A stretch of DNA of 32,561 nucleotides from Streptomyces sp. MUM 203J (GCF_022414595.1 NZ_JADWYO010000067.1:1-32561), one strand, 5' to 3'; positions 1-8,661 are shown, counted from the first letter of the stretch. Numbers and translations are program-made. Notes: a model not told the origin generated them from the sequence alone.

Positions 1-240
1 CTTGCGGGTGGCGCGGCGGCGCGGCCGGGCCGGGGTGCCCTCGGCGGCGCTTCCCGGCGCCGGATCGGCGGCCTCGGCCACGGCGCTCACGACGCCCTCC
101 GATCCGGTCGCGGCTGCCGCGACCGGCGGGCCGGCGGGACGCGAGGCCACACGGCGACGACGGCGCGGAGGCAGCGTGTCGCTGGGGCTGTCGTTGTTCT
201 CGTTGATACCGGCGGTGCCGGTCTCGTTCGACTCAAGCAT
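1..240 (-). CDS. rne: Rne/Rng family ribonuclease, N-terminal 80 residues (runs off the window)
   Basis: Only the first 80 codons are present; the gene continues past base 1. The ATG at 240 is preceded by GGGAG about 10 nt upstream. The visible part is a low-complexity, disordered extension: an acidic start (MLESNETG), then TLPPRRRRRVASRPAGPP around residues 23-40, then Ala/Pro/Gly-rich sequence and another Arg patch (RPRRRATRK) at the window edge. Streptomyces RNase E/G (RNase ES) is known for long basic and acidic arms around a central S1/catalytic core, and the PPRRRRR segment is typical of it. The catalytic core is outside the window, so the call rests on this N-terminal signature and on the two radical-SAM-family genes upstream, a neighbourhood characteristic of actinobacterial rne. 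The enzyme processes rRNA and degrades mRNA. Confidence 0.75.
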   Translation of the reverse strand, partial: MLESNETGTAGINENNDSPSDTLPPRRRRRVASRPAGPPVAAAATGSEGVVSAVAEAADPAPGSAAEGTPARPRRRATRK

Positions 241-474
241 GCGGGCGGTTCTCCCGTCACGCTCCCGGGCGCCGCGTCGTGGTCCGGTCCGGGGCCGCGT
301 CGCGCGGTGCGCGGTGGCCGCCGTCCGGGGCGCGGGCGCCGCACGGGAGCTGTATGTCTGGCTCGCCGGTTCCGTACGCCTTACTGCGCACGGCCTGGCG
401 AAAGTCTCCTGTGTCTGTACGCGGCCCGACCCAGATGGCTCCCGAGTACGAGGGCCGCGCTTCGACGACCGGTC

Positions 475-1299
475 CTACGCGGAACCTGCACCTTCGGGCG
501 CCGTCGCGACAGTCGTTCCGGCGGCCATGGATGGTGCGGCCGTGACTGCCTCGCGGTCGGGCGCGAGCGGGTCGGTCACCGTGCCGGACTCCTCGTCGAA
601 GAGCCCCTGCGCCAGCCGCGTCACCGCTGCGGGGACGGGCGGCGCCAGGTCGGCCACAGCGCGGAGACCGGACAGGACGTCGTCGGGCCGTACGGCAGGT
701 GTCACGTGCCGAACAACCAGCCGCAGTATCGCACAGGGCCCGTCCGCGGGCCTATCGGCAGGCGGGGAAACGACCTCCAGCCCGGCCACGGCGGCCCGGG
801 CGTCGAAGGTCCGCATCCCGTTCTTCGTCCTGCGCTGCACCTCGACCGCGTCGGCGGCCAGGAACGCCGCGACGGCCCGTTCCGCCTCGGCCGCGTCGAC
901 CCCGTCGAGCCGCAGCTCCCATACGGAGGCGGTCAGCCGGTCGGCAAGGCCGGACGTGCGGGCCTCCACGGCGTCGACGATGTCGAGCCCGTCCGGCAGG
1001 GACCCGTCGAGCAGTTCCCTCAGCATGCCGGGGTCGCGGGGCGCGGTGAGCGCGATCTCCAGGTACTCGGCCTCGGAGCCGGTACCGGTCGGGGCGGCGT
1101 TGGCGTACGACACCTTCGGGTGGGGCGTGAAGCCGGCCGAGTACGCCATCGGCACCCCGGCGCGGCGAAGCGCGCGCTCGAACGCGCGCTGGAAGTCTCG
1201 GTGACTGGTGAACCGGAGGCGGCCGCGCTTGGTGTAGCGCAGTCGGATGCGCTGCACCGCCGGTGCGGGCGGCGGGCCTTCGGGCTGTCGCTTGCCCAG
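475..1299 (-). CDS. TIGR03936 / DUF2344 radical-SAM-associated protein
   Basis: The protein begins GKRQPEG and soon shows the family signature RYTKRGRLRFTSHRDFQRAFERA, followed by AGFTPHPKVSYANAAPTGTGSEAEYLEI. DUF2344 proteins are encoded beside, or fused to, TIGR03960 radical-SAM enzymes, and that partner lies just upstream here. The biochemical role is unknown. The start is not certain. A CTG at 1299 has a strong GAGGAG 8 nt upstream and gives 274 residues beginning just before the conserved region. The ATG at 1386 in the same frame would add 29 low-complexity residues and has no clear Shine-Dalgarno sequence. I prefer CTG. The last ~60 residues are Ala/Asp/Thr-rich and poorly conserved. 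The 234-bp gap to the RNase E/G start suggests that rne has its own promoter. Confidence 0.85.
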   Translation of the reverse strand: MGKRQPEGPPPAPAVQRIRLRYTKRGRLRFTSHRDFQRAFERALRRAGVPMAYSAGFTPHPKVSYANAAPTGTGSEAEYLEIALTAPRDPGMLRELLDGSLPDGLDIVDAVEARTSGLADRLTASVWELRLDGVDAAEAERAVAAFLAADAVEVQRRTKNGMRTFDARAAVAGLEVVSPPADRPADGPCAILRLVVRHVTPAVRPDDVLSGLRAVADLAPPVPAAVTRLAQGLFDEESGTVTDPLAPDREAVTAAPSMAAGTTVATAPEGAGSA

Positions 1300-1568
1300 T
1301 GGTTCTTCTCCTCGGTGCGGGGCGGGCGCGGTGGCGCTCCGCCCACCGGATGCGGGCGGACGGTCCCGGGGACCCTCCCGGATCACCCCCGCGTCTGCGG
1401 CGGGGAGACCTACGGGGCGGGCACCACACCGGAATCAGTCCTACCCCCAGGGTACGCGCCACACCGAACGGGTTATCCACAGCCTCCGGCGCCCCGGCCG
1501 CCCGGTATGGCGCTCCGCGCTGATCGCCGGGCGCACCGAGACGTGCGCGGCCACCAGGGACTCCGACG

Positions 1569-1604
1569 GACAAGCCCCTCACCATCCGGGGTGAGGGGCT
1601 TGTC
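1569..1604 (-). terminator. Terminator hairpin after the TIGR03960 gene
   Basis: A perfect 15-bp inverted repeat (1569-1583 with 1590-1604, 6-nt loop) lies 16 nt past the stop codon of the radical-SAM gene. There is no U-tract, as is usual in Streptomyces. It separates the radical-SAM gene from its DUF2344 partner. Confidence 0.8.
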
Positions 1605-1619
1605 GGTGCCGCGGCTCGG

Positions 1620-3545
1620 CTACTTGACGACGCTCAGCGGCAGCAGCTTCTTGCCCGTCGGGCCGATCTGGATCTCGGTCTGCATCTGCGGGCAGACACC
1701 GCAGTCGAAGCACGGGGTCCAGCGGCAGTCCTCGACCTCGGTCTCGTCGAGGGCGTCCTGCCAGTCCTCCCAGAGCCAGTCCTTGTCGAGGCCCGAGTCC
1801 AGGTGGTCCCAGGGCAGGACCTCCTCGTAGGTGCGCTCGCGGGTGGTGTACCAGTCGACGTCCACGCCGTACTCGGGCAGGGTCTTCTCGGCGCACTGCA
1901 TCCAGCGGTCGTACGAGAAGTGCTCACGCCAGCCGTCGAACCGGCCGCCGTCCTCGTACACGGCCCGGATGACGGCGCCGATCCGGCGGTCGCCGCGCGA
2001 GAGCAGGCCCTCGACGATCCCGGGCTTGCCGTCGTGGTAGCGGAAGCCGATGGAGCGGCCGTACTTCTTGTCGCCGCGGATCTTGTCGCGGAGCTTCTCC
2101 AGGCGTGCGTCGGTCTCCTCGGCGGAGAGCTGCGGGGCCCACTGGAAGGGGGTGTGCGGCTTGGGCACGAAACCGCCGATGGAGACGGTGCAGCGGATGT
2201 CGTTGGACCTGGACACCTCGCGGCCCTTGGCGATCACGTTCATCGCCATGTCCGCGATCTGCAGCACGTCCTCGTCCGTCTCGGTCGGGAGACCGCACAT
2301 GAAGTACAGCTTCACCTGGCGCCAGCCGTTGCCGTACGCGGTGGCGACGGTGCGGATCAGGTCCTCCTCCGAGACCATCTTGTTGATGACCTTGCGCATG
2401 CGCTCGGAGCCGCCTTCGGGGGCGAAGGTGAGACCGGAGCGGCGTCCGTTGCGGGTCAGCTCGTTGGCGAGGTCGACGTTGAACGCGTCCACGCGCGTGG
2501 AGGGGAGGGAGAGGCCGATCTTGTCTTCCTCGTACCGGTCCGCGAGGCCCTTCGCGATGTCACCGATCTCGGAGTGGTCGGCGGAGGAGAGGGAGAGCAG
2601 GCCGACCTCCTCGAAGCCGGTGGCCGCCAGACCCTTGTCGACCATCTCGCCGATGCCGGTGATGCTTCGCTCCCGCACGGGGCGCGTGATCATGCCGGCC
2701 TGGCAGAAACGGCAGCCGCGGGTGCAGCCGCGGAAGATCTCGACGGACATCCGCTCGTGGACGGTCTCCGCGAGCGGGACCAGCGGCTGCTTCGGGTACG
2801 GCCACTCGTCGAGGTCCATGACGGTGTGCTTGGACACACGCCACGGGACACCGGAACGGTTCGGTACGACACGGCCGATCCGCCCGTCGGGCAGGTACTC
2901 GACGTCGTAGAAGCCGGGGACGTACACCCCGCCGGTGCGGGCGAGCCGGAACAGCAGCTCCTCACGGCCCCCCGGGCGGCCCTCGGCCTTCCAGGCGCGG
3001 ATGATCTCGGTGATCTCCAGCACCGCCTGCTCGCCGTCGCCGATGACCGCGCAGTCGATGAAGTCCGCGATGGGCTCGGGGTTGAAGGCGGCGTGGCCGC
3101 CGGCCAGCACGATCGGATCGTCGATCGTGCGCTCGCGGGCCTCCAGCGGGATGCCCGCGAGGTCCAGGGCGGTGAGCATGTTGGTGTAGCCCAGCTCCGT
3201 GGAGAAGCTGAGGCCGAACACGTCGAAGGCCTTCAGCGGGCGGTGCGAGTCCACCGTGAACTGCGGCACGCCGTGCTCGCGCATCAGTTCCTCGAGGTCG
3301 GGCCACACGCTGTACGTGCGCTCGGCGAGGACGCCCTCACGCTCGTTCAGTACCTCGTAGAGGATCATGACGCCCTGGTTGGGCAGACCGACCTCGTACG
3401 CGTCGGGGTACATGAGCGCCCAGCGGACGTCGCAGGAGTCCCACTCCTTGACGGTGGAGTTCAGCTCACCGCCGACGTACTGGATCGGCTTCTGCACATG
3501 CGGGAGCAGGGCTTCGAGCTGTGGGAAGACGGACTCGGCAGGCAT
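1620..3545 (-). CDS. TIGR03960 family B12-binding-domain radical SAM protein
   Basis: This 641-residue protein has the TIGR03960 layout. A B12-binding-like N-terminal region (FDVFGLSFSTELGYTNML near 107-124; VLAGGHAAFNPEP near 146-158) precedes a radical-SAM core with the cluster motif CTRGCRFC, in which C274, C278 and C281 would hold the [4Fe-4S] cluster that cleaves SAM. A second cysteine group near the C-terminus (C607, C612, C615, C618 in DCRWTPCFDCGVCP) could bind another Fe-S cluster or metal; that is inference. The ATG at 3545 has GAAGG 9 nt upstream. The substrate of the family is unknown. It precedes the DUF2344 gene and RNase E/G on the same strand, but a hairpin terminator lies between it and its partner. 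Confidence 0.93.
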   Translation of the reverse strand: MPAESVFPQLEALLPHVQKPIQYVGGELNSTVKEWDSCDVRWALMYPDAYEVGLPNQGVMILYEVLNEREGVLAERTYSVWPDLEELMREHGVPQFTVDSHRPLKAFDVFGLSFSTELGYTNMLTALDLAGIPLEARERTIDDPIVLAGGHAAFNPEPIADFIDCAVIGDGEQAVLEITEIIRAWKAEGRPGGREELLFRLARTGGVYVPGFYDVEYLPDGRIGRVVPNRSGVPWRVSKHTVMDLDEWPYPKQPLVPLAETVHERMSVEIFRGCTRGCRFCQAGMITRPVRERSITGIGEMVDKGLAATGFEEVGLLSLSSADHSEIGDIAKGLADRYEEDKIGLSLPSTRVDAFNVDLANELTRNGRRSGLTFAPEGGSERMRKVINKMVSEEDLIRTVATAYGNGWRQVKLYFMCGLPTETDEDVLQIADMAMNVIAKGREVSRSNDIRCTVSIGGFVPKPHTPFQWAPQLSAEETDARLEKLRDKIRGDKKYGRSIGFRYHDGKPGIVEGLLSRGDRRIGAVIRAVYEDGGRFDGWREHFSYDRWMQCAEKTLPEYGVDVDWYTTRERTYEEVLPWDHLDSGLDKDWLWEDWQDALDETEVEDCRWTPCFDCGVCPQMQTEIQIGPTGKKLLPLSVVK

Positions 3546-3679
3546 GGAGGAGAACCTTCATCGTCTGGCAGGGGCGACTCTCTAGCGTAACCCGCTCACG
3601 AGTCGCCCCCGGCACGGCGAACCGCACGCCCGGCGTACAGGGGGAAGGCACGCGCCGGTGCCGACGAGCGCCCGCCCGG

Positions 3680-5185
3680 TCACGTCTCCAGGCCCTTCAC
3701 CGACACCCCCGCCCACGCCTCCGGCAGCTCGCGTTCGCGGTCGGCGGCGGCGGTCTCCTCGCGCGCGTAGAGCACACCCCACGTGAAGCTCGGCTCGCCC
3801 GCCGCGTGGGCCTGCTGGGCCAGGTCCTTCAGGGCCTCGCGGGCGACGACGCCGTCCTGGTGGTCTCCCAGCACGTCCTGGACCCGCTTCAACGACCTGG
3901 CCAGACGTTTCGCGGGCCTGCCCAGCGCGGGCCGGGCCAGCTCCGCCGCGTACCGGGCCCGCTTCGCCGCCTTCCGCGCGTCGTGCAGCGCGAGGTCCCG
4001 TTCCCGGCCCGGTTCCAGCGACAGGGCGTGCTCCACCCGGGACGCCACGCGCGCGTGGTCCTTCAGGACCGCCTCGGCCAGCACCCCGCCCGGGTCCTTC
4101 GCCGCCGCGCCGCGCAGCGGCGGATCCGCCAGCAGGGCCTCCAGCCGGTCCAGGAGGGCCAGATAGCGCGCACTGTCCAGGACCTTCAGCGTCCGGCCCC
4201 GGGAGCCGGAGCGGCGGGCACCCGACCAGCGGCGCAGCCGGCCCCGCACCGGGCCCTGGAGCAGCGGGCGCGGAAGCGCTTCGAGGGCGGCCCGCAGCCG
4301 CTCGGTGAGCACCTCCTGGTCACGGTCCACGCCCAGCTCCGCGGCCAGCCACCGCAGCTCCTCGCCGACCGGATCGGTCACCGTCCGGTCCAGGACACGG
4401 CCGTAGCTGCGGAAGGCGCTGCGCATGCGCCGGGTGGCGACGCGCATCTGGTGGACGGAGTCGGGCTGGTCGCGGCGCACGGCGGCGTCGTAGTCGAGCA
4501 GGGCGTCGGCCTGGGCCCGCAGGTGGCCGAGGACGTGGCCGCCGGCCGTGTCCCGTGCGGGCGGCCCGGGGCGGGCCGGTGGGGCGGTACCGGTCTCCTC
4601 CAGGGCTCTGGCCAGCTTGGAGGGGGCGGCGGCCGGGTGGATGCCCGCCTTGCGGAAGCGCTTGTCGACGGCGTCCAGCAGGGCCGGGTCTCCCCCGTCC
4701 GCGAGTTCGATCTCGATCTCGGCCCAGTCGGCGGTGCCGCCGCCCTCCGTGAGGCGTTCGGTGTGGACGGTGTCGGTGCTCAGCTCCGCCAGGACCGCGC
4801 CGTCCTCGTCGACCAGGTGGTGGACGTGGCGCGAGGACCGGACCCGTACGACGGGGACGAGGCCGCCGCCCCGGGTACGGGCCCGGACGAGGCCCGCCAG
4901 CCCGCTCGGGACCTCGTCACCGAGCGGGGCGCGGATCTCGTCCCGTACCCCGGGCGCGACCGGGAGCTTCAGGTGCCAGCCCGCGTCGTCACCGCCGGTG
5001 CGGCGGCGCAGGGTGAGGGAGTGCGCGGCGAGCCGGAGGTCGGGGGTGTCGTAGTAGACGGCGTCCAGCTCGGCGCGGCCCGCGTCGCGGACGCGCGACA
5101 CACCGCGCACCTTCGTGAGGTCCGGCACACGGGTGCCGGTGGTGGCTTCGTACTTCCGCTCGATCTCGCGCTTCGTCTCCGCCAT
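3680..5185 (-). CDS. CYTH and CHAD domain-containing protein
   Basis: The 501-residue protein fuses two domains. Residues 1 to ~210 are a CYTH (triphosphate tunnel metalloenzyme) domain with the diagnostic ExExK motif at 7-11 (EIERK), YYDTPDLRL and alternating acidic and basic strands. Residues ~225-495 are a CHAD domain, rich in Arg, Lys and His, with the hallmark HQMRVATRRMRSAFRSYG. CYTH enzymes hydrolyse triphosphates (tripolyphosphate, ThTP or nucleotides); CHAD domains bind inorganic polyphosphate. A role in short-chain polyphosphate metabolism is likely from the family, but the exact substrate is not known. The ATG at 5185 lacks a close Shine-Dalgarno sequence and has TACGTT 6 nt before it, suggesting a leaderless transcript. 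It lies 39 bp downstream of rodA on the same strand. Confidence 0.93.
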   Translation of the reverse strand: MAETKREIERKYEATTGTRVPDLTKVRGVSRVRDAGRAELDAVYYDTPDLRLAAHSLTLRRRTGGDDAGWHLKLPVAPGVRDEIRAPLGDEVPSGLAGLVRARTRGGGLVPVVRVRSSRHVHHLVDEDGAVLAELSTDTVHTERLTEGGGTADWAEIEIELADGGDPALLDAVDKRFRKAGIHPAAAPSKLARALEETGTAPPARPGPPARDTAGGHVLGHLRAQADALLDYDAAVRRDQPDSVHQMRVATRRMRSAFRSYGRVLDRTVTDPVGEELRWLAAELGVDRDQEVLTERLRAALEALPRPLLQGPVRGRLRRWSGARRSGSRGRTLKVLDSARYLALLDRLEALLADPPLRGAAAKDPGGVLAEAVLKDHARVASRVEHALSLEPGRERDLALHDARKAAKRARYAAELARPALGRPAKRLARSLKRVQDVLGDHQDGVVAREALKDLAQQAHAAGEPSFTWGVLYAREETAAADRERELPEAWAGVSVKGLET

Positions 5186-5191
5186 GAATCG

Positions 5192-5197
5192 AACGTA
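5192..5197 (-). promoter_or_regulatory. Candidate -10 box for leaderless CYTH-CHAD transcript
   Basis: TACGTT on the minus strand, with a 6-nt gap (CGATTC) to the ATG at 5185. The only GGAGG is more than 20 nt upstream. No clear -35 element. Confidence 0.4.
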
Positions 5198-5224
5198 ATG
5201 CAGAATCCTCCGCGGGACATGGGG

Positions 5225-6430
5225 CTACGCCGTTATCGGCCGCTGCACCCGGATCGACTGGAGCAGGCCGATGGCCACCCACACCGCGAACATCGACGAG
5301 CCTCCGTACGAGACGAAGGGCAGGGGCAGACCCGCGACCGGCATGATGCCCAGGGTCATGCCGATGTTCTCGAACGACTGGAAAGCGAACCAGGCGATGA
5401 TCCCGGCCGCGACGATCGTCCCGTACAGCTCCGTCGTCTCGCGGGCGATGCGGCAGGCCCGCCACATGACGACGCCCAGCAGCAGGATGATCCCGCCCGC
5501 GCCGACGAAGCCCAGCTCCTCGCCCGCCACCGTGAAGATGAAGTCCGTCTGCTGCTCGGGCACGAACTGGCCCGTCGTCTGGTGGCCGTTGAACAGCCCG
5601 GATCCGTAGAGCCCGCCGGAGCCGATGGCGATACGTGCCTGGTTGGTGTTGTAGCCGACACCGGACGGGTCCAGGTCCGGGTTGGCGAACGCGGCGAACC
5701 GGTTGATCTGGTACTCGTCGAGCAGCCCGAGCACGGCGACGAGTACGGCTCCGATCACGCCCGTGGAGATGAGGCCGAGGATCCAGCGGTTGGACGCGCC
5801 GGAGGCGAGCAGCACGCCCAGCACGATGACGATCATGACCATCACCGAGCCGAGGTCCGGCATCAGCATGACGATGGCCATCGGGAGAGCGGCGAGGACC
5901 AGGGACTTGGCGACGGTCCTGTGGTCCGGGTGGAGCTGGTCCCCCGCGTCGACCCGCGCGGCGAGCATCATCGCCATGCCGAGGATGATCGTGACCTTGG
6001 TGAACTCGGAGGGCTGGAGCGAGAAGCCGCCGCCCAGCACGATCCACGCGTGAGCACCGTTGATGGTGGCGCCCAGCGGGGTCAGCACCAGTATCACGAG
6101 CACGACGGAGATGCCGTAGAGGACCGGGACGGCTCCGCGCAGGGTGCGATGACCGAGCCAGATGGTGGCGATCATCAGTGCGAAGCCGATACCGGTGTTG
6201 AGGAGGTGCTTGAAGAAGAAGGAGTACGGGTCGCCCTGGGTGAGCGCGGTACGGCCCCGGGTGGCGGACCACACGAGCAGCGCGCCGAGCAGGGACAGGG
6301 CCAGCGCCGAGAACAGCAGCGGCCAGTCGAGGCGGCGGACCATCGAGTCGCGGGCGGTCAGCTTCGCCCACAGCCCACCGGGTTCGGGGGTGTAGCGGGA
6401 TACGGAGAAGGTCGCGTTCTTTCCTGGCAT
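5225..6430 (-). CDS. rodA: RodA (SEDS family peptidoglycan glycosyltransferase)
   Basis: This 401-residue polytopic membrane protein polymerises lipid II into glycan strands with its cognate PBP2. About ten hydrophobic segments are visible, with the SEDS signatures GAHAWIVLGGGFSLQPSEFTK (near 125-145), NTNQARIAIGSGGLYGSGLFNG and EQQTDFIFTVAGEELGFVG. D296 in the last motif aligns with the catalytic Asp of RodA enzymes. The ATG at 6430 is 9 nt after the PBP2 stop, and the GGAGG lies within the last codons of PBP2, 14 nt from the start, so translation is probably coupled. In S. coelicolor the gene in this position is called sfr, as I recall. A soluble N-terminal stretch of ~35 residues precedes the first membrane span. 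Confidence 0.95.
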   Translation of the reverse strand: MPGKNATFSVSRYTPEPGGLWAKLTARDSMVRRLDWPLLFSALALSLLGALLVWSATRGRTALTQGDPYSFFFKHLLNTGIGFALMIATIWLGHRTLRGAVPVLYGISVVLVILVLTPLGATINGAHAWIVLGGGFSLQPSEFTKVTIILGMAMMLAARVDAGDQLHPDHRTVAKSLVLAALPMAIVMLMPDLGSVMVMIVIVLGVLLASGASNRWILGLISTGVIGAVLVAVLGLLDEYQINRFAAFANPDLDPSGVGYNTNQARIAIGSGGLYGSGLFNGHQTTGQFVPEQQTDFIFTVAGEELGFVGAGGIILLLGVVMWRACRIARETTELYGTIVAAGIIAWFAFQSFENIGMTLGIMPVAGLPLPFVSYGGSSMFAVWVAIGLLQSIRVQRPITA

Positions 6431-6439
6431 GGCGGTGGC

Positions 6440-8638
6440 TCAGTCCCTCCACACCGGCGGGCCGGCGACGCCGGGTCGTCCGCCGTCCGTCCCGCTGTCC
6501 GTGTCCTGGGGCTTCTGCGAGTCGGGGTCGTACGGCTTGACCGTCGGCGCGTCGATGGAGCCGTCGGGCTGGATCCTCGGCAGGGCCTTCTGGGGCTTGG
6601 GCAGCAGGGCCCGCTTCAGGTCCTGGTTGCCGTTGTCGTCGAGACCGTAGATGGCGTCGTAGATGTTGCGCACGGCGGGGCCGGAGGCGCCGGAGCCGGT
6701 GCCGCCCTGGGAGATCGTCATGACGATCGTGTAGTCGTCGGTGTAGGTCGCGAACCACGACGTGGTCTGCTTGCCGTAGACCTGCGCAGTGCCGGTCTTG
6801 GCCCGCATCGGGATCTTGTCGTTGGGCCAGCCGACCGAGGTGAACCGCCAGGCTGCGGTGCCGCCGGGTTCGACGACGGAGCGCAGGCCCTTGTCGAGGT
6901 CCTTGAGGGTCTCGGCGTCGACCGGCAGCTTGCCGTGGACCTTGGGCGTGATCTCCTCGACGTTCTTGCCGTCGGGGCTGATCACGGCCTTGCCGATGGT
7001 GGGTTCGTAGAGGGTGCCGCCGTTGTTGATGGCGGAGTAGGCGGTGGCCAGCTGGATGGGAGTGATGAGGACGTCGCCCTGCCCGATCGCGAAGTTGATG
7101 CTGTCGAAGGCCTTCAGCTGGTTGCCTTCGAGACAGTTCTCGTAGGCGATCTGCTCGACGTAGCTGCCGCCCTTCTTGCCCTGCTTGCACCAGGAGTCCT
7201 TGTTGGCCTCCCAGAACCTCTGCTTCCACTCGCGGTCCGGGATCCGGCCGCTGACCTCGTTCGGCAGGTCGATGCCCGTCTCCGAGCCGAAGCCGAAGTC
7301 GCGGGCCGTGCGGTAGAACCAGTCGTGGGCGTTCTTCTTCGGCTTGAGGCCGCCGTCGCGCTGCCACTCCTGGTGGCCGAGGCGGTAGAAGACGGTGTTG
7401 CAGGAGTACTTGAGGGCGTCCCCGAGGGTGATGGGGCCGTGCCCCTTGGACTCGAAGTTCGCGAAACTGCGGCTGCCGAGGCTGTAGGAGGCGCTGCAGT
7501 TGTACCTGTCGTTGAAGTCGTAGCCCGCCCGTACGGCGGCGCTCGCGGACACCACCTTGAAGACCGAACCGGCCGGTGACTGGCCCTGGATGGCCCGGTT
7601 GAGCAGCGGGTAGTTGGAGCCCTGGCCGGTCATCCGGGCGTACTCCTTGGCGGAGATGCCGCCCACCCAGGCGTTGGGGTCGTAGTCGGGCTGGGAGGCC
7701 ATCGCGACGACCCGGCCGGTCTTGGACTCCATGACGACGACGGCGCCCGCGTCCGCCTCGTACGGGCGGCCGGTGACCCGGTCGGTCTGCTTCCGGACCG
7801 TTTCCATCGCCTGGTGCAGCTCGTACTCGGCCACCGCCTGTACCCGGGCGTCGATGCTGGTGACGACGCTGGAACCGGGCACGGCCGGGCTGCTCTCGGC
7901 CTCACCGAGGACCCGTCCGAGGTTGTCGACCTCGTAGCGGGTGACCCCGGCCTTGCCCCGCAGGTACTTGTCGTAGGTGCGCTCCAGACCGGAACGCCCC
8001 ACCTGGTCGGAGCGGAGGAACGGCGAGTCGGTGTCCTTGGCCTTCTCGATCTCCTCGTCCGTCACCGGGGAGAGATAGCCGAGGACCTGCGCCGTGCGGG
8101 CCTTGCCCGGTGCGGGGTAGCGGCGCACGGCGGTGGGCTCCGCGGTGATGCCGGGGAAGTCCTCGGCACGCTCCCGGATCTGGAGGGCCTGCTGGGTGGT
8201 GGCCTCGTCGGTGATCGGGATCGGCTGGTACGGGGAGCCGTTCCAGCAGGGCTGCGGCGTCTTGGAGTCGCAGAGCCGGACCTTGTCCATGACCTCCTTG
8301 GGGGCCATGCCGAGGACACCGGCGAGGCGGGTGAGGACCTCCTTGCCCCGGTCCTTCATCCGCATCAGCTCGGTGCGGGAGGCGGAGACGACGAGCCTGG
8401 TCTCGTTGTCCGCGAGGGGCACCCCGCGGGCGTCGAGGATGGAGCCGCGCACGGCGGGCTGGACGACCCGCTGGACGTGGTTGTTCCTGGCCTCGTCGGT
8501 GTACTCCTCGCCGTTGCGGATCTGGAGGTACCAGAGGCGGCCGAGGAGGGTGAACAGGAGGGAGAAGACGAGCACCTGGATGACGATGAGCCGGATCTGC
8601 ACACGGGGGGTGCGCCCGGTCTCGGGAATGTTGCTCAC
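6440..8638 (-). CDS. mrdA: Penicillin-binding protein 2 (class B transpeptidase)
   Basis: This 732-residue PBP has a short cytoplasmic tail, one membrane anchor at about 15-37 (RLIVIQVLVFSLLFTLLG), a pedestal domain (QPAVRGSILDARGVPLADN near 60-78) and a C-terminal transpeptidase domain. The three active-site motifs are intact: SVFK with S358 as acylated serine, S412-C413-N414, and K614-T615-G616. It cross-links peptidoglycan together with RodA, encoded directly downstream. The GTG at 8638 has an excellent GGGGAGG 7 nt upstream. The C-terminal ~60 residues are Pro/Asp/Gly-rich and probably disordered. Its position between mreD and rodA identifies it as the elongation/sporulation PBP2 rather than FtsI. 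Confidence 0.95.
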   Translation of the reverse strand: MSNIPETGRTPRVQIRLIVIQVLVFSLLFTLLGRLWYLQIRNGEEYTDEARNNHVQRVVQPAVRGSILDARGVPLADNETRLVVSASRTELMRMKDRGKEVLTRLAGVLGMAPKEVMDKVRLCDSKTPQPCWNGSPYQPIPITDEATTQQALQIRERAEDFPGITAEPTAVRRYPAPGKARTAQVLGYLSPVTDEEIEKAKDTDSPFLRSDQVGRSGLERTYDKYLRGKAGVTRYEVDNLGRVLGEAESSPAVPGSSVVTSIDARVQAVAEYELHQAMETVRKQTDRVTGRPYEADAGAVVVMESKTGRVVAMASQPDYDPNAWVGGISAKEYARMTGQGSNYPLLNRAIQGQSPAGSVFKVVSASAAVRAGYDFNDRYNCSASYSLGSRSFANFESKGHGPITLGDALKYSCNTVFYRLGHQEWQRDGGLKPKKNAHDWFYRTARDFGFGSETGIDLPNEVSGRIPDREWKQRFWEANKDSWCKQGKKGGSYVEQIAYENCLEGNQLKAFDSINFAIGQGDVLITPIQLATAYSAINNGGTLYEPTIGKAVISPDGKNVEEITPKVHGKLPVDAETLKDLDKGLRSVVEPGGTAAWRFTSVGWPNDKIPMRAKTGTAQVYGKQTTSWFATYTDDYTIVMTISQGGTGSGASGPAVRNIYDAIYGLDDNGNQDLKRALLPKPQKALPRIQPDGSIDAPTVKPYDPDSQKPQDTDSGTDGGRPGVAGPPVWRD

Positions 8639-8661
8639 GACGGCGCCTCCCCTGCGCGGCG

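Noticed and set aside
1803..3590. 595-residue plus-strand frame over the radical-SAM gene
   Set aside because: It is a reverse-frame shadow of the minus-strand gene, which carries clear catalytic motifs.
3521..7579. 1352-residue plus-strand open frame
   Set aside because: It lies antisense to the CYTH-CHAD, rodA and PBP2 genes, is Gly/Asp/Val/Arg-rich, and has no domain. Long antisense frames are normal in very GC-rich DNA.
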